Assembly: GCA_002786025.1 (NCBI GenBank)
Contig: NHNW01000041.1
Coordinates: 248,001-312,000 of the forward strand
Source: Zasmidium citrigriseum
Taxonomy: Eukaryota > Ascomycota > Dothideomycetes > Mycosphaerellales > Mycosphaerellaceae
Reading direction: 5' to 3'
DNA: 64,000 nt
Shown: positions 21,279 to 32,500 of the stretch, piece after piece
Position numbering within the stretch: the first letter of the stretch is position 1
How the letters are laid out: each line of letters opens with the position of its first letter
Notes under the pieces: generated by a model
What the model saw: the letters and a program-made list of their open reading frames with translations, nothing else
Database searches by the model: none
Told to the model about the DNA's origin: nothing
Position numbers and translations under genes: made by a program

Positions 21279-23922
21279 GCGAAAGTCGGGAGAGCCTGTC
21301 GGGTTGTCTCAGTTTCTGCAGCTGTGGCGCTTTCCAGAAGGCCAAGGCGTGGTTGAATGGCGCTCTTTATGCAATTAAGATTGGGGATCGTGCAAGAAGT
21401 GGAAGCGTCATGCGTTGCAGCGTCGGGCGAAGAATTATGCGATTAAGCGGTGGTGAATGCTATTGAGGAAGAGTGCACAGCTCGACAAAAGAGATTCGTA
21501 ACGTCGTTGCAACGGAGTGGGGGAGGGGAAGGGAGAAGTGTGTGAATCAGGCCAGGAAGAGAGGGAATTTGGCGACAATGAACGAGAATAGCGACGCACC
21601 ATAGATTTCATTGAACGGCGGGTCATGCAGCCATTGATGGTCTTTGTCCGAAACACTTGTGGCCTCGACAATGGCGTTTCACATGCGCAGCCAGTGATTG
21701 CCGCGCCTTCCATTCTCAGGAAGGCTTTCGCGTGGCACGGGCCTCACTGCAGGCGTGCGGCGCTTGCAGCGTCGACTGCTGCCAGCCAACGGGCGACGGG
21801 CGCCCATGGCCGCTTGGAGCAGGGCCGAACAGGTCGTGGGCGCTGGCGGAGCGCTTCCCGGCGGCCGTCAGCGGTGGATAGAAGGGTTGTCGTCGTGGTC
21901 GCTGTCGGCCGTGGTGTTCTTCTTGTCGAGCGCCTTCGCCAGGCCCGCCATCTCGTCCATCGGCGGCAGATGGCCTTCACGCCGTCGCGCGACATTCGAT
22001 CCGAACTCGCGTGAATGGCGACGTTTGGTGCGCTCCTCACCAGCATTTCACTGGCGACGAGGAGCGCACCGGCTTCTTTCACAGCAAGAACCTGCACGTC
22101 GGGGCCCAGCGTCTTATGTATCTTAAGGGTGGGCCATGTGGTGGCGCGGCTAGCGCCTGCCTTCCTTGTTTCGTGCAATCCTTCCTGAACTTTCCCCCGA
22201 CCTCACCTCTACATCACCACCATCATATTGAAGGACATCCCTCTCCAAAAGACGAAGAACCGTTCGAGTCGTCAGCCAAAAGACTTTCGCTTACTCATAA
22301 GAAGGGAAGTCGGTCTTTGGAGCGCTGAAATCGGATTTTCACCTGTCTTCCCAATGACGTCGGTTGACCAGGGGGTATGTATGTTCAGCCACACGAAAGA
22401 GTCCAATGATGCTGCACACATTGCATTTCTCTATTCTTTCTCGTCCTAGTCTGGCTACTTCAGCTAAATCGAGGTGCCTTCTCTGTCGGCCGCTTAAAAA
22501 GACTTTCCGGTGGACTTCGAATCATTCTGGAAATTTGTACGACATGTTGGAAGGTTTTGGTTGGGCTGGAAACTGGAGTCTGGATCTACTGCTGGGCCGA
22601 AGTACTTGGTATTCCTGTGAAAGAAGCCTTCATGGATACCGTATCGCGTGGTAGCATTTCGCTCAGCACCGCAAAGCATTCACGATGCCATCAAGCTATT
22701 CACCCTCCATTGCCGGCTCTATCCAGTGCTATCGAATGCGGTACGTATGTAAAACCATGTGTTTAATTAGACCGGCAGTCGCAGAGCGTCAACAGCGGCG
22801 CCTTCAGCTGAGCAGAAATGGCATAACTTGGCTTCACCGACCAAATTACAGTCACTTCAATCACATGAGCTAGCGAATGTTGCTAGCGCAGCACGGCCCG
22901 CAGCTCTCGTATCCTATTTAATCAGCTGTCTTCACCACAAACCTACAATCCTTCTGTAAACAACACCAGCTGCAAGCCGCTTCTCAACCTTGAAGCGCCT
23001 CCGACCAGACGACGTCCGCCTCCGCAACCCCATCCACCACCATAACCTCATCCACATCGAAGACTTCAAGGTAGGGTCTTCTCCAGGACTCGCGTGAGCA
23101 CTCACCTCCAGGTCCCCCCCAACTCACGATTACCAATCCGCATGAGCTTGCCGTGAGCTCGCTTGCAGCTTTTTGGACCTCGCGACACTGGAAAATTTTC
23201 ATATCGCCTACGTCGGCCATATGCACCCAAGCAGGTTTCTTACAAGTCCAGATACGAACCACCACAACAACAAGCCCGCTCCGCGGCATATGCGAACACA
23301 GCAAAAACCCGGAATTACGGCCACAGGAGGCATCGAGCATCATAAGGCTCCCATCGGAGCGCCCATCACCAACAGCCTCACCCGGCGACACAAGGCCAAC
23401 TTTCACCGACCTTGCTGACGTCAGCCACGCCTCGATCATCTGACTCTTGGCATTCTTGGCGCATGTGAAAGTGAATAGCTGCTCGCACTCAGCTTTCACT
23501 GCATTTAGCGGACAAACGACGAGGACTGGGATCGATCCCGCGAGTCTCCGCATTCGAGCTATACGAAAAACCTTTCACGTCCCAGCAACTTCCCCAACCT
23601 CTACGGTAAGTGAAGCAACAAGCTTCTCATTTCGTTCTTGCCTATTTCCTGTTTGAGTCAGACCTGGTCATAAGTGAAGGCATCAGTCTGAAAATGACGT
23701 GCCAAGCTCGTCCATGGTCTATCTCTGCATCTCCTTCACTCATTGCATGTCAAGACTTTTTAAGTCTTGATGCCTGGATCTTTCGTTCTTCTTTCATCAC
23801 CACCGCAACGCCTCAACAACAACTTCCCTGCCATCCGCAACGCCATCGTCAAAGCCATCGCCGAACCGCCGCCGCCGCCGCTGCTGCGGCAGCCTGATTC
23901 GTTTTGCTTCGCGTTCTCGTTG
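21279..23922. other. 2.6-kb gene-poor region
   Basis: I find no protein I can support. The longest ORF is on the minus strand (22984-23553, 189 codons, no ATG near its 5' end, Val-rich, not recognised). A CCG trinucleotide run sits at about 23866-23880. The region may hold a long promoter, a 5' UTR of the 23.9-kb gene, a non-coding RNA or a multi-exon gene that I could not assemble. Confidence 0.35.
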
Positions 23923-25109
23923 ATGATGGCGACCCCGACTAACCAGTTCGCGCACTTAGGCTTGCTCCCCGACTACACGATCGTACCACTGCAACCATTC
24001 ATCCACGGTCTCAACCCTGTATACTGGATCGTGCCGCCTGAACACCGACACGACTCCTATTACTACTACGTGTTGGCGTGGAAGACCTTCGATACGTTCG
24101 GAACGCCGTACTCCCCGGATTGCCCGCCATATCTGGCTATTCCACCGCAGCCTGAAGTGAGTCTATCTGCAGTCTTCGTTGAATGAAAAGGCTGACAACA
24201 TCTTCAGGACCCTTCGAAGCCACCGTATATCCTCGTGCGATTTGAGGGTGACGAGACAGAACTCGACGAAGCTGAATACATCGACTTGATAGTCAAGTCG
24301 CAGATCCCGTGTGCGGGATTTTGGCAATACCCCTTCCCATTTGTAAGTCTCATCACCCGACGTTCAAATGGTAGTGACGCTGACTCGATTGATAGAGCAC
24401 ACGTCTCCTCCCAGCTCCTTTCACCGACATGTTTTCGAACTCGAGGAAATGGGTGCATCCGCAGGTGAAAGTGGCCGAGAAGGCGAAGAAGCTCAATCAG
24501 GCCCGCCATAAGCTCTGCAAGGACTCTCCCATCTGGCCAGTCAACTTCGACATCGACGAGCACAAGCGCCTCTACGCCCAAGACCTCGACGACCAGCGCA
24601 AGAGAAAGGAGCAGCGCGAGTTCGACGACCGGGTTATGCGGATGCACCTGGGCCTACCACCGGTTTCTGAGAACAAGGTCAAGCCGGCCTTTGGTGGCAA
24701 GGAGTTCACTGATAACTTTGGCACCGTGCTTGGCCTGCCAACGGTCTTCTGCCCAGGCTTCGAGGAGAAGCGATACAAGGAGTACAAGAGTAAGGAGAAG
24801 TTCAGAGAGGAGAAGGAGCTCGCAGACTTCCCGTGCCACGAAGAGGCAAAGTACGAGGGCGACGACCGCATCTCGACCGATCCTCTCCACCGCCGTTTCC
24901 TCGGTCTTCCTCGTGTTTCCGGAAACAACACCGTCGCTTGGATGCAGCGCAGTGTCATCGAGCAGTACCCGCTGGATAACTTCTACACCATTCCGGATGC
25001 TGACGATGTCTTTTGGCGCTTTAATACCGTCGAAGACTACTTTCAGTTCACGGACGAGCAGGGTCGTGAGGCCATCGGCAATGATCTGATGGATATGCTC
25101 GACGAGTAG
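23923..25109 (+). CDS. Conserved-looking hypothetical protein
   Basis: Three exons, 23923-24156, 24208-24342 and 24396-25109, encode 360 residues. The introns (51 and 53 nt) have GTGAGT/CAG and GTAAGT/TAG ends and keep phase. The protein is rich in Tyr, Pro and Trp at the N-terminus (VYWIVPPEHRH, SYYYYVLAWKTF, GFWQYPFPF). It then becomes Lys/Glu-rich with two copies of a short LGLP motif (MHLGLPPVSENK, RFLGLPRVSGNN) and a third LGLP at TVLGLPTVF. There is no signal peptide or membrane span. The start is uncertain: an in-frame ATG at 23770 would add 51 residues with a Pro run, so I prefer MMATPTNQF at 23923. I do not recognise the family. Confidence 0.7.
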
Positions 25110-26082
25110 TCGTGGACTGCACGAAAGACCAAGACACCCACCACATCAGCACCGCTTCGGCCACATCCTGCATATCATGGATCCTTGACCATAGAGAGTG
25201 TCTCTGGAACTCTCGACACCAAGAGCCACAAAATACCAAGACCTCACTCAAGACACATACTCGATGGATGCGACATGACAAACTCTCGACATCCAACACT
25301 CCACGACTTGCGCATCATCAATCTCCGACTGACTTTCCCTCACGGCAACCTTGAGCCGGCCGACGACACCATTTCCGTGCAACACTTGTTTCCTTTTGCT
25401 TCACGACAAAAAGCGCGAGCTTTCACGACTCCTGGACACGAAAGCAGCCGAGATTTGAGGTTTCCACTTAACTCGTACGACTCTGAACCGACGGATAGTT
25501 CCACCTTTCTCTTCACGACAGAACGACACTACGGCATTTACGAGCCGGCCGATGGCCTCTGATACCGACCGACGACGGACGGGGAAAGCAGGGCCATTTC
25601 ATTTCTCTTTGGCTTAGCGACTTGATTGAATCTCCAGCTGGAACAGACTGCTGGGTGCTTGTGCTTTTGACTTTTTTTGATTTAAACGGGCGATGAGAAA
25701 CTATCATCAGGGATACGATGGCGAGAAGGGAGACGACGGCGACAAGAAGTTCAACACTTCACAAAGCACCAAGAGAGCCTCGACAGCAACTTCGATTTTG
25801 AGAGACGACAGGGGAGGAGAAAAGCGACAAAAGCTTCAACACATTGCGATAAAAAGTATCTAGGGATTTCAGTGGAATTTTCGTGGAGGAAACGAGAAAA
25901 TCATTCAAAACCCCCCAACTTCTCTCACCCTTTTTCTTGAACCAGAACTTTGTGAAGTGATCTGACTGAGACCTACTAACATGCCTCCCCTTCTGACCCT
26001 CAAAGATAAGCGAAAGGAGAGCACAAAGAACAAAACAATTTTGATACTCACAACCTACGCAAACTACTAACTCCAACACAAC
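25110..26082. other. Intergenic region, convergent
   Basis: These 973 bp lie between two convergent stops. Both 3' UTRs must lie here. Two similar stretches around GAGCCGGCCGA occur near 25352 and 25541, too short to call a repeat family. No gene is seen. Confidence 0.4.
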
Positions 26083-28047
26083 CTACTTCTTCCGCATAGC
26101 ATTCTTCGTAATCGTCATGACATCCCTCAACACAGTCCCAGCAGTAGGCCCATCATCCCTCCGCGACATATCATGGATATTCTTCCGCTTGGATTGTCGT
26201 GCACGGTGAGGGCCACGAGGAACAGCAGAGCCAGAGACGATGGCGGAGTGCAGGCTCGCCGCTGCTCGAGCACCAGCTGCGGCGGCTGTGACTGGAGGTC
26301 TGGGGACGAGTTGAGACTCAAGCTGGGCGATGCGTTGCTCGAGGATGGTGATGCGGCTTTCTGAGGCGTCTTTGCGTGCAACGGTTGGGGTTGGTGGGAA
26401 GGGCACGACTGGGGCGCTTTGTGGGCAGTCGGGGCAGTGACAATTGTGGTCGTGGGCCCGAGCTGGAGGTGCCTGAGGTCGAGGCTGTGGTCGAGCCTTG
26501 AAGCTACCTGAGTCCCTGCCATTAGGCGGCTGAGGAAGAGGCTTGTTTGTGTTGGCCTTCCGTCCCCGTCCAGACACCGGCTTCCTGCGAATGGCCGAAG
26601 ATTGAAGTCTCGGTGACAGCTTGGCCGAAATTGGCGAGGGGAAGCCGTCAGAGCTGGGCGTGTCTAGATTGAAGTTCTGGAGGATCTTGGTGAGACGTTT
26701 ATGCTTGTTGTCGCCTCTCCGCCGGTCTTCGTCAATTGCCTTCTGCACAGCCGGGTCCGCAGCCTGTTTACCGGTGGGATGAGATCTCAGAGGTGACGGA
26801 GTCGTGGGTCTCGAGAAGCCATTGCCAACGGCTGGTGCTGGCAAGGGCTTCTTGTCACTCTTCGGATCGAACGACTGGTATGGGTTGTAGATTCCCTGGC
26901 CGGGATAGACAGAGTGTCTGCCATGAGACAGTGCGGCTTTGTACTCCCATTCATCAACATCTGAGGCCTTTCGAGCGGGTGCTTCGCCGTTCAAAGCAGC
27001 AAGAGCGTCTTGGACACCTGATTCCTGCACATCACTGTCCTCGCCTGTTATCTTGCTGAGTCGGTGAGTCAGATCATCCATCGTTCCGGTATACGTAAGG
27101 TGTTGTAGCCCGGGTCTCTTTTCGAAAGTCTTCTTGGGAGTGAACGGAGCAATCGGAGAAGGCTCTGGCTCTTCGAAGTGAGTCGGTAGCACAGAGCCCG
27201 GTCTCAGTGCCGAAGGAGTCCGTGGTGGCACGGACATTGGTCTGGCTGGGGAGCCTATCTGGCTAGGCAGTCGGCGTCTGTCTGAACGATGGCCATCAAG
27301 CATGTCATGAGAGAATCTTCTTCCAGCAATAGTCTTTCTCCTCTCAGCCACCTCGGTTGGGTTGACTTGGCCTGGAAAATCCGCAGTGTTGGGAGTCGTG
27401 GCAGCGGACGTCCACTCGCTGGAGTTGCCCGTCTTCGAGTTCGTTCTGCTCCATGCAATCTCTGAGCCACTGGCCGGTCGACTGTCGTGGTCGAGCGTCG
27501 AAGCTGGCGTTGGTGGCGAAGAGACTACATGCGAAACCACAGGATGGACGAACGAAATCACACCCGATCGACCGCCTCGTTGAGAAGGTCTTGTGATCAG
27601 AGGAGATGGTTCATCCTTGACTTCATGAACAACCAACCGTGATTGTCGCTTGCCTTGGTCCCTTTGCGAGTTGGATGGCGTCGGCGTTGTGACAGCGATG
27701 GATGGAGAGGATGAGTGCCTGTTGCTCTCATCGCGAATAGCGCCAGGGGACTGCAACGGCGTGTTGTCCAAGACTAGGCCGTCGAAGAACTGGCTCGGAA
27801 CACGGCCGACTGGATACATGTCCTCGAATGTACTCTCCCTTCTCGCTTTCTTGGACTTCAAGACCTTGCCCCATCGAGTCCGAGCCTTCTTCATGCCGCT
27901 CTTCCAGATGCCTCTAGCCTTGGAAGTGCGGAGGAATCGCTGCGAGCGGGTGGCGATGGTGTTAGAGCCACTTTGGCGTTTGAAGATGGCTCGTCCAAGA
28001 TTGACGAACCTCTTCGTCTTGCTCTCTGCCTGCAGAGTCTGTGGCAT
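26083..28047 (-). CDS. Hypothetical disordered protein, basic N-terminus
   Basis: A single exon encodes 654 residues, ATG at 28047 (MPQTLQAESK). The first ~75 residues are strongly basic (GMKKARTRWGKVLKSKKARR). The middle is Ser/Pro/Arg-rich and probably disordered. Near the C-terminus is a compact His/Cys cluster (HDHNCHCPDCPQ), followed by a Pro run and a short coiled coil (SRITILEQRIAQLESQL). The tail ends MTITKNAMRKK. The His/Cys cluster might bind metal, but it is too short to name. The basic N-terminus could bind membrane or nucleic acid. I do not recognise the family; it is typical of ascomycete lineage proteins of signalling or cytoskeletal type. Confidence 0.75.
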   Translation of the reverse strand: MPQTLQAESKTKRFVNLGRAIFKRQSGSNTIATRSQRFLRTSKARGIWKSGMKKARTRWGKVLKSKKARRESTFEDMYPVGRVPSQFFDGLVLDNTPLQSPGAIRDESNRHSSSPSIAVTTPTPSNSQRDQGKRQSRLVVHEVKDEPSPLITRPSQRGGRSGVISFVHPVVSHVVSSPPTPASTLDHDSRPASGSEIAWSRTNSKTGNSSEWTSAATTPNTADFPGQVNPTEVAERRKTIAGRRFSHDMLDGHRSDRRRLPSQIGSPARPMSVPPRTPSALRPGSVLPTHFEEPEPSPIAPFTPKKTFEKRPGLQHLTYTGTMDDLTHRLSKITGEDSDVQESGVQDALAALNGEAPARKASDVDEWEYKAALSHGRHSVYPGQGIYNPYQSFDPKSDKKPLPAPAVGNGFSRPTTPSPLRSHPTGKQAADPAVQKAIDEDRRRGDNKHKRLTKILQNFNLDTPSSDGFPSPISAKLSPRLQSSAIRRKPVSGRGRKANTNKPLPQPPNGRDSGSFKARPQPRPQAPPARAHDHNCHCPDCPQSAPVVPFPPTPTVARKDASESRITILEQRIAQLESQLVPRPPVTAAAAGARAAASLHSAIVSGSAVPRGPHRARQSKRKNIHDMSRRDDGPTAGTVLRDVMTITKNAMRKK

Positions 28048-28731
28048 CTTGATCGAATTCTCTTGCGTGAGCCTACCCGGGGAGGTAGAAATGGTTGTTG
28101 TTGCGTCTATCGTAAGCTTGTGTGTCGTGCGTCTTTACAGCTAGGCCTGCTAGCAATACACTGGCAGAAGCTTCACAGAATCGATAGTGCTGGTTGGTTT
28201 GAGTCGAAATGCAGGAGTGGCCTCTTTGGTGGGGCCCTCGTTGGTTAATATCGTCTTTCATAAAGGTGAACGTGAAAGAGAAAAGACCTGCATGACAAAG
28301 GATGAAGACATGCAGCTTTTGCCACAAAGGTCAGCGACACGCAAGAATAGTCTTCCGGGGTAAAGACACAATGCAAGTCGTGCTTTCATTCGGTCTTTGT
28401 GCATTGTTGGTCGTATTGCGAATGCCACCGCCTCTGCCGTCATCACCGTGATCTCATGTCGTACATCAAACCATCGTCGGCTCCATGCCTGTTCCTGGAG
28501 CGTCCTTCCATATTCGCTGGAATAACCCCAAGGAAACCGAGCTCATGGGTCCCAAGTCCTCCAGTCTCGGTGGAGGTATGGCTGTAGGCCTATCCGCTTC
28601 CATAGGACTGGTTGTAGCTTCCTTCAAATCCTCTCTAACCGTGTCCTAAGCTCTTCTGGCTTCGTTCATGATCGTGCCCGATACCAAGTCGTCATGCCAC
28701 CTAGTCATCCACTCTGTACATCCTCAATCTT
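28048..28731. other. Intergenic region
   Basis: This is upstream of the 654-residue protein gene and downstream of the AP-3 sigma gene. ORFs are short and unsupported. No gene is called. Confidence 0.4.
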
Positions 28732-29339
28732 TCACCGTCCCACCCAAATCCCCTGCCCAATCCCCCCAACCCCACCCCGTCCCTCATTAACCGGCCTCTT
28801 CGCAACCCTACCCTGCGCCCTAACCCCCTCAACAACCCTCTCCAACCCCGTCTCCACAACAACGCCCCCCACAATCATCTCCCCAAGCACCGCATGCAAC
28901 GTCTCAAAATTGAAAATCAGATCCAGCTCGCACACATTCTCGAACAAGCGGTCCAGCGCTTCCACAAAAACCTGAATCAGGTCGAGGAGCGCGAGGGGCG
29001 ATTCGGTTGAAGTGGAAATGACGATGAAGTAGAGCGTTGCGTAGTGGCGGTAGGTGACGAGGGAGGGCGCGTCGTTGTGTTGCTCGCCCGGTTTGGTTTG
29101 GGTGCTGGAGGCGGGCGCGAGGAGCGGTGGGAGGGGCAGGAAGTTGCAGGAGCTGGCGGGGCGGGTGGAGACGAGGGTGAAGATTTCGGAGAGGAGGCGT
29201 TGTTGGACGGAGGTGTCCTGGGCGTGTGTTAGCTATCGAGACGAATATGAGGTTGTTGGGTCTGTAATACCAGCTGGGTGTAGAACTTGGTCAAGCGAGG
29301 CTGGCCATTGTTGTTGAAGACCAGCACGGCGTTGATCAT
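28732..29339 (-). CDS. APS3: AP-3 complex subunit sigma
   Basis: Two exons, 29339-29271 and 29217-28732, encode 184 residues. Exon 1 gives MINAVLVFNNNGQPRLTKFY, the hallmark start of sigma adaptins. The 53-nt intron is GTATTA...CAG with a CTAAC branch. Exon 2 carries LVTYRHYATLYFIVIS, LALLDLIQVFVEALDRLFENVCELDLIFN and HAVLGEMIVGGVVVET. The MINAV start and VCELDLIFN/EMIVGG blocks fit AP-3 sigma rather than AP-1 or AP-2 sigma. A Gly-rich ~20-residue tail is extra. With delta, beta3 and mu3 it forms the AP-3 coat that takes cargo from Golgi/endosome directly to the vacuole. Confidence 0.93.
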
Positions 29340-29580
29340 GCTGGCCGAGGTCGTCAGGCTGTCAAGTGAAGACCTGGATGGACGTTACACGATTGGAATG
29401 TGTGAAGTTGAAGCTCGAGGTCGATCATGAAACACGATGGAGCCGACGGAAGGACGCGAGCTAGCTCTCCAGCATCAAGCACCAATCAACTGACGGCAGC
29501 GAGTAGAATCATCCACGTTCACATGCAGCGATGCTTTTGTCATTTCTCGTTTACTTCTACAGTAGTCTGGCTCGACCCAT

Positions 29581-32500
29581 CTATGCGTTCTCGAAGAAGA
29601 AGGTCGGCTGACCAGGCACCGCATTCTCGGCCGCCTGCGGCAGCTCCGCCCGCTCCTCGTCCACCTTGACACCGGCGGTGCCTCCCACAACCTTGCCCTT
29701 CTTCCCCTCCTCTTCGACCACGATCACCTCGACAGTCGCGCACTTCTGGATTGTCTGCTGCAGGCCTGGCACCATCTCTCTCAGCACGTTCACTTCGTCA
29801 AACGCCAGCTTGCGCTCGAACACAGTGGTCGGCTCGATGCCTCCCTCCAGGCTCTTCTTCAGGACTTGCACGAAGGGCATGGCTCGCTTGCTCTCTGCCT
29901 TGGGAATAGACTTCGAGACTGCGCCAACGTCCAGCTTCATGTCGGCAAAGTTCTGGCGCACAATCTCAATGACGCCGTCCTGCCAGGCAGGGTACTTCAA
30001 TGCACAGAAGATAGACAGCTTCTTGTCCTTCTTTGGATCGTAGGACGTCTGCTTGCCCTTCTGCATCTTCTTGAGCTGTGCACCTTCCGCACTCGTGATG
30101 TTGCTGCTGGTGTTGCGAACGTACTCGCGGGCGGCAGTCAAGTTCGGCTTCTGGTCTGGAACGCTTGGGAAGCGAGCATTCTGGACGGTGTCTGGCTTGC
30201 CCAAGACCTCAGTCCAGATGTACTCAGCCCAATGAGGAGCAACGACTGTGACCGTCAAAGCCTGCAACTCGACGTAACGCTTGACGAGATCTTGGTGCAT
30301 GCCCACACCAGCCGCCTTGGTCGCCTCTCGATAGAAGTCTCGCGATGAGGTGAAGTCGTAAAGACCGCTCTTGAGGGCAGCCTTGTAGTTCGTCAAGTCA
30401 TACTGCTTCTCTGTCTCCCTAACGAGGCCATTCAGCTCATTCTCGAAGACCTCATCCCAGAAGATCTTCTCGCCTGTCCGGAGTATAGAGTCGTTGTTCT
30501 TGTGTCGCTCGTTCTCCTTCACCTGTGCGTACGTCTCATCGCTCTTGAGCAAGCGTGCGTCGCGGACGACGCTCTCGCACCATTGCCGCAGCTCGTACAG
30601 ACGCAGGATGTTGCTGTTGGCGACGGTCTCGTCAAAGTTAGCGTCTTCGATTGTATCTCCGGCATCTGCCAATGCAACGCGAGTAGCATCAGCACCGAAC
30701 TTAGATATCGAATCGGCCAGGGTAAGGAAGTTGCCGGTGGACTTGGACATCTTCTCGCCGTTCAGCAAGAGATGTCCATTCACGCGGACTGCGCGAGGCC
30801 AATACTCCGGTGGGAACATGGCAATGTGCACGTAGAGGAAGAATGTCAGATGGTTCTGGATCAAATCCTTGCCAGAGACACGGAGGTCGAGAGGGTACCA
30901 GTACTCAAACTCTCGGCGCATGCGATGGAGAGTCTCCTCCTTGATCGTGGTCTGAGGGATCTTCTCTGTCCGGCAAAACAGCCAGTCCCAGATCTCGTCC
31001 GTCAATTCCTCTGGTGAGACGTTGGCCTCGCCCTTCTCCTTGCCGAAGATGTCCTTGTGCAACATGTGTGCGATGGTGTAGTACGACATGTAGATAGTCG
31101 AATCTGACAAGCTCTCAACAAGCTGGCTTTGGTCCCAGGGCAACTTCGTGCCCAAGCCGTAGCTTCTGGCACATGCCCATTGTGCTAGCCAGTCGAGGAC
31201 TTGGACAAAGGCATTCTTCGTCTCAGTGGAGAAAGTGTTCAGACCCTCACTGTCCTCGTTTTGCACGTGCTTCAGAACTGTGGGTTGCCACTTCTCGTCG
31301 CCTGACTTCTCTGGCATGCCGTAGTTCATGAACCATTGGTCGAGGTGTCCAGCAACGCACTCATCGCCCGAACGTGAAATGACAAGGCCGTCAGGTTCCG
31401 CGTATGCGAATGCGTCGCCAGAGTCCAGGAGCTGCTGTCTCACCAACGGCTTAGCCTCCTCGACAGTTTTGCCGCTGAAGTCGCCATAGATCATCTTGCC
31501 CTTGTAGAAGCCCTCCTTGTACGCAAGGTCCTTGGCTTCAGCAAGCTGTTTGGCATCCTTGGGTGAGTTGATCTTCATGGTCTCGACAAGGTGCTTTGCG
31601 GTGAGGTTGCCGTACGTCGGAGTCTCGATGATTGGCAGGATGTCCATGTCGACCCACTCCTTCTTGATCTTGTAGTATTCCGCTTTCTTGGCCAAGTCAA
31701 GGCAAGTGGCGTAGTCGTCGGGTGAATCTGATGGTACGCTTGTCACCACTCCGGTACCCTTTGTCGACTTTACCGACTCCATGGGAAGAATTCGGACACC
31801 GTCCTTCTTGAACGACAACGGGGCATCGACGAGTGTGCCGACGACCTCGGATCCCTGCAATTCAGCGACCTTGGGGAACACTCCCCACTGCGGGAAGATA
31901 TTCTGGAAAGCCATATTCCTCGCCGCACGGTCTGAAATGAAGTAGTACTCCTTGCCCTTCTCCACCTCGTAGATTCCGTACGTGATGCTGGGACCAACGA
32001 AGCAGCAGTTCTGTCCGTACATGGTTTCCGGACGCAAAGTCGCAGGCACAAAGTAGACATTGCCGCCCTCTGGTATCTTGCCCTCGACCTTGCTCTTAGC
32101 CGCATCAGTCCACTCCTTGACTCGCAACTTCAGGGCAGTGTATTCTTGCACACCGACACCTTCACCTGTCTGTCTGTCGTGGTCCATGCATGCCTGTCCG
32201 TCCTTGGGAGAGTAGACCGTGTATCGCTTGCCAAACTTGATCTTTCCCATCTCCTTCAGACGGTTGACTTGCCACCGCACGAAAGCATCGTAGTACGGGT
32301 TGGCGTCTGTGGTAACCATCGAGCGTCTCCAGTCCACACGGCAGCCCAGGTTGTTCAAGTCCCGCTTCCAGAGTGGAGGGAAGTATTGCAGCCAGTACTG
32401 CGGGTCAGAGAACCTGTGGATCTCCTCGATAGGAATGCCCAAAGCAAGCATGATCTGGAACTGGTATTTGAGAGCCACATTGACCTTGGCATTGGCCTTG

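Noticed and set aside
23525..23545. A GATCGATCC B-box-like palindrome
   Set aside because: The third T-stem pair fails and no clover-leaf can be drawn around it.
22984..23553. A 189-codon minus-strand ORF
   Set aside because: It has no ATG near its 5' end and no recognisable sequence. I left it as a point to check rather than a gene.
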